Assembly (NCBI GenBank): GCA_966112795.1
Contig: CBHWED010000064.1
Span: 1-14,728, forward strand
Reading direction: 5' to 3'
Origin: Croceibacterium_A sp966112795
Lineage (GTDB): Bacteria; Pseudomonadota; Alphaproteobacteria; Sphingomonadales; Sphingomonadaceae
Length of the DNA stretch: 14,728 bases
The notes under the pieces were generated by a model. The model worked only from the letters and a program-made list of their open reading frames with translations, made no database searches and was not told the DNA's origin. Both the position numbers and the translations under genes were made by a program. Below are positions 1 through 9,023 of the stretch, piece after piece. Each line of letters begins with the position of its first letter. The first letter of the stretch is position 1.

Positions 1-1394
1 TACCGGTCCGCGTCGAGGTCCTTGATCGCGTAGCTGAAGCTGTCGGCCGGGTACGGCAGCATCGTCGCGTTCCATGCCGCGTGGGCGTCGCGCATCGCGG
101 CGAGGCGCGGGCCTTCGACGATGGCGCGGTCGGCGCGTTCGCGGGGGTCCTGGGCGAGGTTGAACAAGTGCTCCTTGCCGCCGAGCCGCAAGTACTTCCA
201 GTCGCCGTCGCGCAGCGCGGCCTGGTCCGAGGTCTTGTGGCGCCAGAACAGCCGCCGCGGGCGCGCCGGGGCGGTGCCGGTGAGGACCGGGAGCAGGTTC
301 TCGCCGTCGGGCGGGTAGAGCACGTTGCCGGTGGCGCCGGCGGCGGCGAGCAGGGTCGGCAGGAAGTCCATCGAGATCGCCACCTGGTCGGAGGTCGTGC
401 CGGCGGCGATCGCGGGCGGCCAGCGGACGATCAGCGGCACGCGGATGCCGCCTTCGAGCAGCTCGCCCTTGGCGCCGGTCAGCGGCCACATGTCGGAGAA
501 GCGCTCGCCGCCGTTGTCGCTGGTGAAGACGACGATCGTGTTGTCGGCCAGGCCGAGCGCGGCGAGCGCGTCGAGCACCTTGCCGACGTTCTGGTCGAGC
601 GCGCGGACCATCTCGGCGTAGATCGCGGCATTGCCGCGGTTGCGGTCGAACGCGTCGATCCAGCCGAGCGCGCCCTGGACGTCGCCGCGCGCGGTCCACG
701 GCGCGTGCGCGGCGCTGAAGTGGAGGCTGAGGAAGAACGGCTTGGCACCGCCGTTGCCGATCCAGCGGACGGCCTCGTCGCCGAGCACGTCGGTCAGGTA
801 GCCGGTCCAGGCGACCGGGTTGCCGTCGGCGATGATCTCGTCGGGACGCGGGTCGCCGGGGGGCAGCGGGTAGTAGCTGGTGCCGCCGCCGGTGTAGCCG
901 AAGAAGTGGTCGTAGCCGTAGTTGTTCGGGCTCGCCGCGGGCAAAGTGCCGATGTGCCACTTGCCGACGAGCGCGGTGCGGTAGCCGTGGTCGCGCAGCA
1001 GCGAGGGCAGCGTCGGGTGGCCCGGCGGGAGCATGTACGGGTGGTTGTCGTCGTTGATCGGCTCCTGCAGGCCGACCGCGACGCGGTACTGGTAGCGCCC
1101 GGTGATCAGCCCGACGCGGGTCGCCGAGCAAACGCAGCTGTTGGCATAGGCCTGGGTCAGGCGCACGCCGCCCGCGGCGAGCGCGTCGATCCGCGGGGTG
1201 GCGTAGTCGCGCCGGCCGTAGCAGCTCAGGTCGGCGTAGCCGAGGTCGTCGGCAAGGATGAAGACCACGTTCGGCGGCGGCTTGCCGCCCGGCGTCATGG
1301 CCTCGGCGAGATCGTTGCAGCCCGTCAGCGCGGGCAAGGCTCCGGCGAGCGAGAGCCCCGCGACACCGCGCAGCACGTCGCGCCGGTCAGTCAT
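1..1394 (-). CDS. Sulfatase (formylglycine-dependent), Tat-type lipoprotein, 3' end outside window
   Basis: Type I sulfatase, predicted to hydrolyse sulfate esters of a sugar or aryl substrate outside the cytoplasm. I translated it from the complementary strand; 464 codons are visible and no stop is reached before the left edge. The N-terminus has a twin-arginine-like stretch (DRRDVLRG, residues 3-10), a hydrophobic segment and a lipobox LTGC with Cys26, so a Tat-exported lipoprotein is likely. Family landmarks are the metal-binding ILADD (Asp49, Asp50), the formylglycine motif C-S-A-T-R (Cys89-Arg93, fitting CxAxR), VGKWH (Lys145, His147) and TSDNGGE (Asp293, Asn294). Cys89 must be oxidised by a formylglycine-generating enzyme, which is not in the window. 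Numbering starts at the ATG at 1394. An in-frame GTG at 1406 has the better-placed Shine-Dalgarno (AGGGGG, 4 bases away) and may be the true start, adding four residues. Substrate cannot be told from sequence. Family call is firm. Confidence 0.93.
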   Translation of the reverse strand, partial: MTDRRDVLRGVAGLSLAGALPALTGCNDLAEAMTPGGKPPPNVVFILADDLGYADLSCYGRRDYATPRIDALAAGGVRLTQAYANSCVCSATRVGLITGRYQYRVAVGLQEPINDDNHPYMLPPGHPTLPSLLRDHGYRTALVGKWHIGTLPAASPNNYGYDHFFGYTGGGTSYYPLPPGDPRPDEIIADGNPVAWTGYLTDVLGDEAVRWIGNGGAKPFFLSLHFSAAHAPWTARGDVQGALGWIDAFDRNRGNAAIYAEMVRALDQNVGKVLDALAALGLADNTIVVFTSDNGGERFSDMWPLTGAKGELLEGGIRVPLIVRWPPAIAAGTTSDQVAISMDFLPTLLAAAGATGNVLYPPDGENLLPVLTGTAPARPRRLFWRHKTSDQAALRDGDWKYLRLGGKEHLFNLAQDPRERADRAIVEGPRLAAMRDAHAAWNATMLPYPADSFSYAIKDLDADR

Positions 1395-1447
1395 CGAACC
1401 CGACACGCAACCCCCTGTCCCGGCTGGGGAATCCCCTGTCTGCCAGC

Positions 1448-1472
1448 CGCGCCGCGAGCCTAATTCGGCGCG
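1448..1472 (-). terminator. Possible hairpin terminator after the DUF3857/TPR gene
   Basis: About 30 bases after the stop of the upstream gene, a 7-bp all-GC stem (1448-1454 CGCGCCG with 1466-1472 CGGCGCG, 11-base loop) can form. There is no T-rich tract after it, so intrinsic termination is uncertain. A second 7-bp inverted repeat (1421-1427 CGGCTGG with 1443-1449 CCAGCCG) overlaps it by two bases and lies just ahead of the sulfatase start. GC-rich DNA makes such stems often by chance. Confidence 0.25.
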
Positions 1473-1503
1473 CGGCGGTTGCCAATGGCGCAAGCGGACC
1501 GGG

Positions 1504-4500
1504 CTATTCGGCGGCGACCGTGAAGCCGTTGCGCTCCATGAACTCGACGAGCTCGGGGCTGGTCTCGCGCACCCGCGCGAGCTCGGCCTCGGCGCCGGCA
1601 TCGCCGCGGCGCGCGCGGGCGATCGCGCGCAGGTAGATCGAGTTGCTCAGCGTCGGGTACTGCTCGAGCGCGCGGTCGAAGTCGCGGATCGCCTCGTCGT
1701 AGCGCCCGAGGCGCAGCAGCACCGCGCCGCGGCTGTCGAGCGTGGCCGCCTGGTCGGGGCGCAGGCGCAGCGCTTCGTTGCACTCGTCGAGCGCGCGCTC
1801 GAGCGCGAGGTTGGCGACGGCCTTCGGGTAGCAGATGTTGTTGAGCGTTTCGGCGTCGCGGGCGAGCTCGCGGGCCTTGTCGAAATCGGCCTCGGCCTCG
1901 GCGGTGCGCCCGGCCTTGGCCAGCGCGAGGCCGCGGCCGTTGTAGAGGCCCGCGTTCGGCGGCTCGTGCGCGATCACTTGCGCGTAGACTTGGGCCGCCG
2001 CGGCCGGATCGCCCTTGTCGAGCAGGATGCTGGCCTTCTCGTAGAGCGCCGGGAGGTCGTTCGCGTCCATCGCGAGCGCGGCGGCGACGTCGGCGAGGCG
2101 CGCGTCCCAGTCGGTGCGCTCGCGGACCTGGCTGCGGTTGACGTAGAGATAAGGCGCCGGGCGCGTCGCGAGCGCGTGGTCGATCTCGGCGAGCGCTTCG
2201 GCGCGCATGCCGAAGTAGCCGTAGATCTTGCCCGCGGTGACCCGCGCCCAGGCGTCGTCGGGATTGGCGGCGATCAGCGCGGCGGCCTGCGCGATCGCCT
2301 CGTCGCGCTTGCCCGTGCTGCGGTACACGTTGGCCTTGAGCAGGTAGGCGTCGGTCATCTTCGGGTTGAGCTGGAGCAGCGCGTCGGCGTCGGCCAGCGC
2401 GGCCGCGGAATCGCGATTGCCCCAGTGCATCTGCGCGCGGGCGAGCAGCGCGGGCTGGTAGTCGGGATCGATGCGCAGCGCTTCGGTCAGGTCGGCGAGG
2501 CGGCCGGCGCTGTCGGCCGGCGGGCGCGCCTGGCTGCGCGTGTAGTAGGTCAGCGCGGTCGGGTTGCCGCCGATCGCGCGCGCGACGAGCTCGTTGGCGC
2601 GCTCGGTCATGCCGAGGTCGTTGAAGATCTGCCCGGCGATGCCGAGCACGGTCGGGTCGTCGGGCAGCGCGGCGAGCATCGCCTCGACCTCGGCGGCGGC
2701 CTCGTCGCGGCGGCCCGAGCGCGAGAAGATGTAGGCGCGCATGCCGTACATGTTGGTCATCCGCGCATTGATCTTGAGCGCCGCGGCGGCGTCGGCCAGC
2801 GCGAGCTCGGGCTTCTCGGCGGCGAGCTGCATCTGCGCGCGGCGGCCCATCGCCCAGCTGTTCGCCGGGTTGGCGGCCACCGCGCGGGTGTAGGCGGCGA
2901 TCGATGCGTCCCAGTCGCGCTTGCGCTCGGCGAGCAGGCCGCGCGCGTTGAACACGACGAAGTTGTCCGGGTCGAGCGCTTCGGCCTTGGCGAGCGAGGC
3001 CTCGGCCTCGGCGGGCAGATCCTTCCAGGCGAGCGCGATGCCGCGGTCGGCCCAGGCCATGGCATTGTCGGGTGCGAGCTCGGTCGCGCGGGTGAAGTTG
3101 CCCAGCGCTTCGTCGTACTTGCCGGCGTTGAGCAGTTCGTTGCCGTGCGCGACGAGGTCGCGGACATTGGTCGTGTCGGTCGAGGTCAGCACCGCGAGGT
3201 CGGCCTCGGTCGGGCGGTAGCTGTCGGGCATGCGCAAGTAGACGCGCAACTCGTTGAGCTCGCGCAGGCGCTTCTCGAACCGCGGCGCGTCGGCCGCGGC
3301 GAACTCGGGCGCGACGCTGCGATCGGTGCGCTCGATGGTGAAGACGTTGTTCTCGAGCGTTGCGTGGCGGCGGTATTCGACGCCGGCGACGGTCTCGTCG
3401 ATCTCGGCCCCGCTCGGCGCGGTGGCCCGGTTGAAGCCGTTGTCGGGCGGCAGCAGGATCGTCTCGCGCGTGCGCTCGAAATAGGGATAGGAGACCGAGA
3501 ACGGCGCGTCGTGGGCCGGGCCCGGCTCGCGGGTGAAGTCGGCGCGGTAGCCGACCGAGGTGGCGTCGGTCTCGTACCACTGCCCGTCCCAGTCGAGCGT
3601 CGCGATGCCGACGAGGGTGAGGCGCAGCTCGCCGGTGGCCTGGTCGAACGCCTGGCCGACCTCCTGGGGCTCGATGAAGTCGAACCGGCCGCGCCAGAAC
3701 TCGCGCAGCGCGCGGTCGCGCTCCTCGCCGACGAAGTTGGCGAGGAGCTGGTTGGTGCCGAGCGCCGAATCGCCGCGCAGGGTCAGCTCGACTTTGGCCG
3801 GGACCGGGGCGCGCAGGCCTTTGCGCGCGTCGAGCTCGATCGCCATGTCCTCGTTCGGGGTCTCGTAGGGCGCGGGGACCATGCGCACCGGCTCGGCGCC
3901 GGCGGCGACGACCGGGAGGCCCCAGCCGTAGTGCGGCGTCTCGAGCCGGGCGAGGCTGGTGTCGCCGGTGCGGGTGGCGTCGAGCCAGTAGTCGCGGCCG
4001 CCGATGTGCGCGCGGACCAGCACGTGGTCGAACATCGCGATCACCGGCAGGCGCTCGGGGATGGCATCGCCGATCTCGGTGTTGACCAGCACCGGCTCGG
4101 CCTCGATGCCGAGCTCGCCGAGGATCGCCAGCAGCAGCGCTGTCTTGCCCTTGCAGTCGCCGAAGCGGCGCGACCAGGTCTCGGCCGCCTTGGCCGGGAC
4201 GAGGCCGCCGACGCCCATCGCCAGCGCGACGTAGCGCACGCGGCTCTCGACCAGCACGAGCGCGGCTTCGGCGCGGGCGAGGGGGTCGGTCGACGCGGCG
4301 CGGATGCGCTCGACCTCGTTGCGCAACGCGCCGGTCGCGGGGATCGTCGCGGCATCGACGTAGAGCGGGGCGAAGTGGCTCGAGACTTCGGACCACGAGG
4401 CGAAGTCGGATGCCTCGAGATAGCCGAGGAAGCCGTAGCGCGCGGGTGCGCCGCCCGGCGGGGGCACGGTCTCGACGTCCTCGAGCGCGATCTCGGCGAC

Positions 4501-5157
4501 TTCGAAGCCGTCCTTCCGCGAGCGTTTCCATTCGGGCATGCCGGGCGAGACGGCGAGCCGCATCGGCTCCGACTGGGGCCAGGTGACCCGCGCGTAGGCG
4601 TGGGCGACCGGACTGTTCATCGGGCCGATCAGCGCTTCGTCGTGATTGCCGAACACCGGGTTGTCGACCGTGGTGGTGTAGGCGACCTCGAGGATGTCGC
4701 CGACCTGGAGGTCCTCGGGGATCATGTTGGCGGTGAGCACGCCGTCGAGGACCGCCTGCTCGAGGTTCTGCTCGCGCCGCAGCGTGGTGAAGCCCTGCCC
4801 GGCCTCGAGCACGTCGATCACCTGGTCACCGCGGTGGATCAGCACCTTGTGCACGGTGAGATCGTCGGTCTGGGGGCGCCACGGCAGCGAGATGTTGCCG
4901 GCGGAGAGACCGTCGGGGGTCTGCATCTGGAACGCGACCGCGGTGAAACCCTGGCGCTTGCCATCGGCGAGGCGGACCTGGTTGTCGAGCAGCAGCAGGC
5001 GGACCGGCTGCTCGGTGTCGGGGCCTTTGGGCAGTTCGACCGGGTGCTGCACGACCCAGTCGGGAACGGGGCCGAGCTGCAGCTCTTCCCCGGCATAGGC
5101 CGGCGCGGCGACGACGAGCGCGACGGCGGCGCCGAAGCGAATTCCTTTGAGCATCAT
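1504..5157 (-). CDS. Secreted DUF3857 / transglutaminase-like / TPR-repeat protein
   Basis: A 1217-residue exported protein of unknown function. Residues 1-22 form a signal peptide ending AYA, with mature start GEEL. A DUF3857-type beta-rich domain follows (about 60-240), then a transglutaminase-like cysteine protease fold (about 280-400) with a complete triad: Cys335 in FGDCKGKT, His378 in MFDHV and Asp393 in YWLDATRTG. A beta-rich linker reaches about 640. From about 660 to the C-terminus runs a long TPR array, with repeat units such as GKYDEALGNFTRATELAPDN and GRYDEAIRDFDRALEQYP. DUF3857 proteins without TPRs are usually near 600-650 residues, so this is about double length. Tandem ATGs occur at 5157 and 5154. 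The G-run Shine-Dalgarno (5160-5165) is 2 bases from the first and 5 from the second, so 5154 may be the real start. It follows the GH3 gene by 63 bases. The intact triad suggests an active peptidase or cross-linking enzyme in the periplasm, but no substrate is known to me. Confidence 0.93.
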   Translation of the reverse strand: MMLKGIRFGAAVALVVAAPAYAGEELQLGPVPDWVVQHPVELPKGPDTEQPVRLLLLDNQVRLADGKRQGFTAVAFQMQTPDGLSAGNISLPWRPQTDDLTVHKVLIHRGDQVIDVLEAGQGFTTLRREQNLEQAVLDGVLTANMIPEDLQVGDILEVAYTTTVDNPVFGNHDEALIGPMNSPVAHAYARVTWPQSEPMRLAVSPGMPEWKRSRKDGFEVAEIALEDVETVPPPGGAPARYGFLGYLEASDFASWSEVSSHFAPLYVDAATIPATGALRNEVERIRAASTDPLARAEAALVLVESRVRYVALAMGVGGLVPAKAAETWSRRFGDCKGKTALLLAILGELGIEAEPVLVNTEIGDAIPERLPVIAMFDHVLVRAHIGGRDYWLDATRTGDTSLARLETPHYGWGLPVVAAGAEPVRMVPAPYETPNEDMAIELDARKGLRAPVPAKVELTLRGDSALGTNQLLANFVGEERDRALREFWRGRFDFIEPQEVGQAFDQATGELRLTLVGIATLDWDGQWYETDATSVGYRADFTREPGPAHDAPFSVSYPYFERTRETILLPPDNGFNRATAPSGAEIDETVAGVEYRRHATLENNVFTIERTDRSVAPEFAAADAPRFEKRLRELNELRVYLRMPDSYRPTEADLAVLTSTDTTNVRDLVAHGNELLNAGKYDEALGNFTRATELAPDNAMAWADRGIALAWKDLPAEAEASLAKAEALDPDNFVVFNARGLLAERKRDWDASIAAYTRAVAANPANSWAMGRRAQMQLAAEKPELALADAAAALKINARMTNMYGMRAYIFSRSGRRDEAAAEVEAMLAALPDDPTVLGIAGQIFNDLGMTERANELVARAIGGNPTALTYYTRSQARPPADSAGRLADLTEALRIDPDYQPALLARAQMHWGNRDSAAALADADALLQLNPKMTDAYLLKANVYRSTGKRDEAIAQAAALIAANPDDAWARVTAGKIYGYFGMRAEALAEIDHALATRPAPYLYVNRSQVRERTDWDARLADVAAALAMDANDLPALYEKASILLDKGDPAAAAQVYAQVIAHEPPNAGLYNGRGLALAKAGRTAEAEADFDKARELARDAETLNNICYPKAVANLALERALDECNEALRLRPDQAATLDSRGAVLLRLGRYDEAIRDFDRALEQYPTLSNSIYLRAIARARRGDAGAEAELARVRETSPELVEFMERNGFTVAAE

Positions 5158-5200
5158 GTCCCCCCAAGTGGGCCGAATTTCTCAAGCCCGGGTAAATCTT

Positions 5201-5213
5201 GCAAGCGCCTTGC
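5201..5213 (-). terminator. Small hairpin after the GH3 gene
   Basis: Eight bases beyond the beta-glucosidase stop, GCAAG (5201-5205) can pair with CTTGC (5209-5213) around a CGC loop; on the transcript it is followed by AAGATTT. The stem is short and the T-run poor, so this is at best a weak or partial terminator in the 63-base gap before the DUF3857/TPR gene. That gap otherwise holds only the G-rich ribosome-binding site and no promoter I can recognise. Confidence 0.22.
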
Positions 5214-5220
5214 GTGGTTT

Positions 5221-7503
5221 TCAGGGCGCGGGCTCGTCGCGGCTCGCGACCGGCAGCGAGGCTGGGGAGCGGGTGGCGGTGGCACGGCCCTCGACGGTCA
5301 GCGTGGCGCGGGCGTGGATCGCGTCGGAGGCGCCGCCGGCCATGAGCTCGATCGTGCCGGGCTCGACCTGCCAGCCGCCCGCGAGGCCCCACAGCGCGAA
5401 GTGCGCGGCGCTGAGCGTGAAGCGGACCACGCGGGTCTCGCCGGGCTGGAGCGCGACGCGGCGGAAGCCGCGCAGCTGCTCGACCGGACGCGAGACCGAG
5501 GCGACCGGGTCGCGCATGTAGAGCTGGACCACTTCGTCGCCGGCGCGGGCACCGGTGTTGGTGACCGGCACCGAGACGGTGACCGTGCCGCCGTCGGCCG
5601 GGATCGAGGCACGATCGAGCGTCAGCGGGCCGTAGGCGAACGTGGTGTAGCTGAGGCCGTGGCCGAACGCCCACAGCGGGGTGATCGGCTGGTCGCGCCA
5701 GCGGACGGTGTCGTTGGCGAGGTCCTCGCTTGCCGGGCGGCCGCTCGGGAGCTGGTCATAGGCGAACGGCACCGCGCTGCTGGCGCGCGGGAACGTCGCC
5801 GGGAGGCGGCCGGCGGGATTGGCGTCGCCGAACAGCGTGCGGACGAGCGCCGGGCCGGATTCGTCGCCGAGCAGCCAGGCACCGAGCACCGCGTCGGCCT
5901 GCTCGGCCACTTCGGGCACGGCGAGCGGGCGGCCGCCCATGAGCACGACGATCACGGGCTTGCCGGTCTGGGTCACGGCGGCGAGCAGGTCCTTCTGAGC
6001 TTGCGGCAAGCCGAGATCGGTCATGCTGCGCGCTTCGCCGGTGCGGTCGAAGCCTTCACCGAGCGCGAGGATCGCGACGTCGGCCTGGCGCGCGGCAGCG
6101 ACGGCGGCGGCAGTGCCTTCGGGGACGCAAGCGAGGTCCGGGTGGGCGGCGGCAAGCGCGGCGCGCAAGGTGACCACATCCTCGGGCACCCCGCGCGCCT
6201 TCCACGAGCCGAGCGCCGAGGGCGCGTCGTCGGCGAGCGCGCCGATCAGCGCGATCTTGCCTGCGCTCCGGGCGAGCGGGAGCACCCCACCCTCGTTCTT
6301 GAGCAGCACGATAGCACGCTCGGCGATGCGGCGGGCCTCGGCCCGGTGCTCGGGCGCGAGCATGACTGCGGCTTCGCGGGCGGCGTCGTGGCGGCGGTAG
6401 GGGTCGGCGAACAGGCCGAGGTCGCGCTTGGCGGCGAGCACGCGCAGCACGGCCTCGTCGAGCAGGCGCATCAGCGCGGGATCGCGCTCGGCCGCGGCGG
6501 CGAGTTCTTCGGCGTAGACGTCGGAGACCATGTCCATGTCGAGGCCGGCGCGCAGCGCGAGCCCGGCGGCCTCGGCGCGACTGCCGGCGACGCCGTGCGC
6601 GGTGAGCTCGTCGATCGCGCGCCAGTCCGAGAGCAGCACGCCGCCGTAGCCCCATTCGCCGCGGAGCAGGCTGCGCAGCAGCGCAGCGTTGCCGGTGGTC
6701 GGCACGCCGTTGAGCGCGTTGAACGCGGTCATGTAGCTCGCGGTGCCGGCGTGCGCGGCGGCTTCGAAGGGCGGCAGGTAGGTCTCGCGCAAGGTGCGCT
6801 CGGAGACGTCGGCGCCGGCGTAGTCGCGCCCGCCTTCGGCCGCGCCGTAAGCGCCGAAGTGCTTGGTGCCGGCCATGACCGAGTCGGGCGCGGAGAGATC
6901 GGCGCCCTGGAAGCCGCGCACTTGCGCGGCGGCCATCGCGCTGCCGAGGAACGGGTCCTCGCCCGCGCCTTCGACGATGCGGCCCCAGCGCGGGTCGCGG
7001 GCGACGTCGACCATCGGGGCGAAGGTCCAGTGGAGGCCCGCGGCACTGGCCTCGCGGCCGGCGATGCGCGCGGCGCTTTGCGCATCGCCGGGGTCCCAGG
7101 TCGCGGCGAGCGCAAGCGGGACCGGGAAGATCGTGCGGTAGCCGTGGACCACGTCCATCGCGAACAGCAGCGGGATGTGCAGGCGGCTTTCCTCGACCGC
7201 GACGCGCTGCAGCTCGCGCAACGGCTCGGCGCCGGCGACGTGGAGGTACGAGCCGACTTCGCCGCGGCGGACCTTGTCGAGCTCCTCGGGCCCGAGCCGC
7301 GAGTTGAGCGCGCGCTGGCGGCCGCCCATGCGCTGGACGAGCTGGCCGACTTTCTCGGCGGTGGTCATCCGCGCGAGCAGCGCGTCGAGGTCGACCGCGG
7401 GCGCGGTCGTCGCGGCACCCGGCGCGGGCTGCGCGGCGAGCGGCAGCGGCACGAGCGCCATGGCGAGCAGTGGTAGCGCTACCTTTTTCAGACGTGACCG
7501 CAT
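5221..7503 (-). CDS. bglX: Glycoside hydrolase family 3 beta-glucosidase, periplasmic (BglX type)
   Basis: A 760-residue exported enzyme that should release terminal beta-linked glucose or a similar sugar from oligosaccharides or glycosides. Residues 1-24 are a signal peptide (LPLAA then QPAP). The N-terminal TIM-barrel domain carries MDVVHGYRTIFPVPL (116-130), DPRWGR (170-175), TKHF (213-216) and the nucleophile Asp293 in VLLSDWR. The second alpha/beta domain runs from about 395 to 590. By alignment from memory with E. coli BglX, Glu490 in TGEARS is the likely acid/base. WAFGHGLSYT (611-620) is followed by a C-terminal fibronectin-III-like domain (about 640-735) with the usual DEVVQLYMRD and PGET. 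The start is set by a strong Shine-Dalgarno (GGAGGGG, 7 bases before the ATG); the frame stays open far upstream, but that stretch is antisense-like noise overlapping the next gene. It begins 47 bases after the PepSY gene and may be cotranscribed with it. Sugar specificity within GH3 is uncertain. Confidence 0.95.
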   Translation of the reverse strand: MRSRLKKVALPLLAMALVPLPLAAQPAPGAATTAPAVDLDALLARMTTAEKVGQLVQRMGGRQRALNSRLGPEELDKVRRGEVGSYLHVAGAEPLRELQRVAVEESRLHIPLLFAMDVVHGYRTIFPVPLALAATWDPGDAQSAARIAGREASAAGLHWTFAPMVDVARDPRWGRIVEGAGEDPFLGSAMAAAQVRGFQGADLSAPDSVMAGTKHFGAYGAAEGGRDYAGADVSERTLRETYLPPFEAAAHAGTASYMTAFNALNGVPTTGNAALLRSLLRGEWGYGGVLLSDWRAIDELTAHGVAGSRAEAAGLALRAGLDMDMVSDVYAEELAAAAERDPALMRLLDEAVLRVLAAKRDLGLFADPYRRHDAAREAAVMLAPEHRAEARRIAERAIVLLKNEGGVLPLARSAGKIALIGALADDAPSALGSWKARGVPEDVVTLRAALAAAHPDLACVPEGTAAAVAAARQADVAILALGEGFDRTGEARSMTDLGLPQAQKDLLAAVTQTGKPVIVVLMGGRPLAVPEVAEQADAVLGAWLLGDESGPALVRTLFGDANPAGRLPATFPRASSAVPFAYDQLPSGRPASEDLANDTVRWRDQPITPLWAFGHGLSYTTFAYGPLTLDRASIPADGGTVTVSVPVTNTGARAGDEVVQLYMRDPVASVSRPVEQLRGFRRVALQPGETRVVRFTLSAAHFALWGLAGGWQVEPGTIELMAGGASDAIHARATLTVEGRATATRSPASLPVASRDEPAP

Positions 7504-7550
7504 CGGAAATCCCCTCCGGCCGCGATCCTTCACCGTTGTGGACGCGCCGG

Positions 7551-8966
7551 TCAAGCGCGGCGGCGACGCTCCCAGCGGAACAGGCGCCGCGCGCCCATCC
7601 ACACGCCGAGCAGGCAGACCAGCGCCACGCCGGCGAGCAGCGGCAGCGTGACGAGGTCCCACAGCGGGCGTTCGCGCAAGCCCGGGACATCGAGGCGATG
7701 CAGCGCGAGGTGCCACCAACGGAAGCTGCGGTTGCCGTCGTTGACGAAGTTCACCAGCTCGCCGGTGCGCGGGTCGAGGTAGAGCCGCGTGTTCGCGGCA
7801 TCGCCGTAGATCACGCGCCAGACCGGGAACAGCGCGGGGGTGCTGTGGTGGTCGTAGTGGTAGGCGTCGCCTTCGGTGATCGCACCTTGCGCGACGATCG
7901 GCGCGCTTGGCTTGGCGCGGGCCGCCACGGCGGCGAGATCGGCTTCGGCGAGCGGCGCACGAGCGAGACCGGGTAGCGCGGCGCGGGTCCGCGCGCCGTC
8001 GGCGCCGACGAGAATCGCGAAAGCCTCGCCGCCCTGCACGGTGGCCTCGGCCGAGACCACGCCCGGCTGCGGGTGCGCGGCGAGCGCCGCGACCAGCGCG
8101 GTGGCGTCGGTGCCGGCGAGCGGGCGGCCGGCCATCGCCTGCAGCTCCGCGCCCGGCCCTTCGCTTTCGAGCCAGCCCCACGGCTGCATCGAGGCGAGCC
8201 CGCTGAACACCCAGGTCAGCGTGACGAGGCCGAAGATGAGGCCGGTCCAGTGGTGCCATAGCGCCGCGCCGCGGAACGGCGACCGGCGCTTGCCGCGGCC
8301 ATACATGCGGAAGCCGACATAGAGGCCGGTCAGGGTCAGGAAGGTGCCGAGCAGCGAGGTCCAGATCACGACCTGGCTCCACAGCGCGCCGTCCTGCCTG
8401 AGCGCGGTGAAGTAGAGCCAGTGCGGGACGGCGCCGAGCCAGTTCCAGAAGCGCTCGCGGCGGTGGGTGTCCTGGACGACCTCGCCGGTCAGGCCCGAGA
8501 CGTAGAGCACGGTGCCGCGCGCGTCGGCGAAGCTCGCCTTGTAGAGCGGGGCGTAGCGGCGCTGCTGCAGCGTCCACTGGTCGACCTCGAGCGGCGCGAC
8601 GTGCACCGCCGGGGCGGTGCCGAAGGCGTTGCGCATGTGCGTCTGGGCGATCGTGCCGGCCTCGCGCGCGCCGACCACGGGCGCGGCGGTGCCGTCGAGG
8701 CCGGTCAGCACCGGTCCCTCGGGCCCGATCGTGCGCAGCACCGGGCGGCCGAGCAGCATTTCGACGGTCGCGCCGTCGAGCGGTCCTTCTGGCGCAGCGA
8801 CGCCCTCGCAGCAGGCCGAGAGGTCGAGCGGGTCGAGCCCGGCCATGCGCTCGGCAGCGCTCGTCTCGGGGTACGAGACGTACATCATGACGAAGCCCGA
8901 CAGCGTCCACAGGCTCATCAGCAGGGCGAGCGCGATGCCGAGCCAGCGGTGGACGAGGAAGGTCAT
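7551..8966 (-). CDS. PepSY-associated TM protein, likely inner-membrane ferric-siderophore/metal-chelate reductase
   Basis: A 471-residue membrane protein of the PepSY_TM family; characterised relatives such as Pseudomonas FoxB reduce siderophore-bound iron at the inner membrane using haem. Four hydrophobic helices are visible (about 8-30, 198-219, 238-259, 436-458) around two periplasmic stretches. Histidines that could bind haem sit at the membrane edges: His6 (VHRWLG), His182 (PHWLYF), His238/239 (WHHWTGL), His419 and His423 (WWHLALHRLD). A PepSY-like segment ends in LYLDPRTGELVNFVND (395-410). Unusually, a vicinal cysteine pair (Cys52-Cys53, LSACCEG) lies in the first periplasmic loop. 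The start is uncertain. ATG 8966 puts the family's usual HRWLG helix at the N-terminus but has no clear ribosome-binding site; ATG 9074 would add 36 residues and overlap the receptor gene by 26 bases, allowing translational coupling. Directly downstream of a TonB receptor, it probably reduces what that receptor imports. Metal identity is inference. Confidence 0.88.
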   Translation of the reverse strand: MTFLVHRWLGIALALLMSLWTLSGFVMMYVSYPETSAAERMAGLDPLDLSACCEGVAAPEGPLDGATVEMLLGRPVLRTIGPEGPVLTGLDGTAAPVVGAREAGTIAQTHMRNAFGTAPAVHVAPLEVDQWTLQQRRYAPLYKASFADARGTVLYVSGLTGEVVQDTHRRERFWNWLGAVPHWLYFTALRQDGALWSQVVIWTSLLGTFLTLTGLYVGFRMYGRGKRRSPFRGAALWHHWTGLIFGLVTLTWVFSGLASMQPWGWLESEGPGAELQAMAGRPLAGTDATALVAALAAHPQPGVVSAEATVQGGEAFAILVGADGARTRAALPGLARAPLAEADLAAVAARAKPSAPIVAQGAITEGDAYHYDHHSTPALFPVWRVIYGDAANTRLYLDPRTGELVNFVNDGNRSFRWWHLALHRLDVPGLRERPLWDLVTLPLLAGVALVCLLGVWMGARRLFRWERRRRA

Positions 8967-9023
8967 GCGCCGCGCCCAGCGCGTCGCCCGCGTGAAGCGG
9001 GAGAAGCCGGGCGCGGCGCGCGA

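Noticed and set aside
1258..7476. A plus-strand open frame of more than 2000 codons, rich in Gly, Arg, Val, Ala and Glu.
   Set aside because: It is antisense to two well-supported genes (DUF3857/TPR and GH3), has low-complexity composition with no domain I recognise, and arises because GC-rich codon use removes stops from the opposite strand.
7504..8910. An open extension that would fuse over 450 residues to the N-terminus of the GH3 enzyme.
   Set aside because: The GH3 ATG at 7503 has a strong Shine-Dalgarno and a proper signal peptide, and the upstream stretch is an out-of-frame shadow of the PepSY gene.
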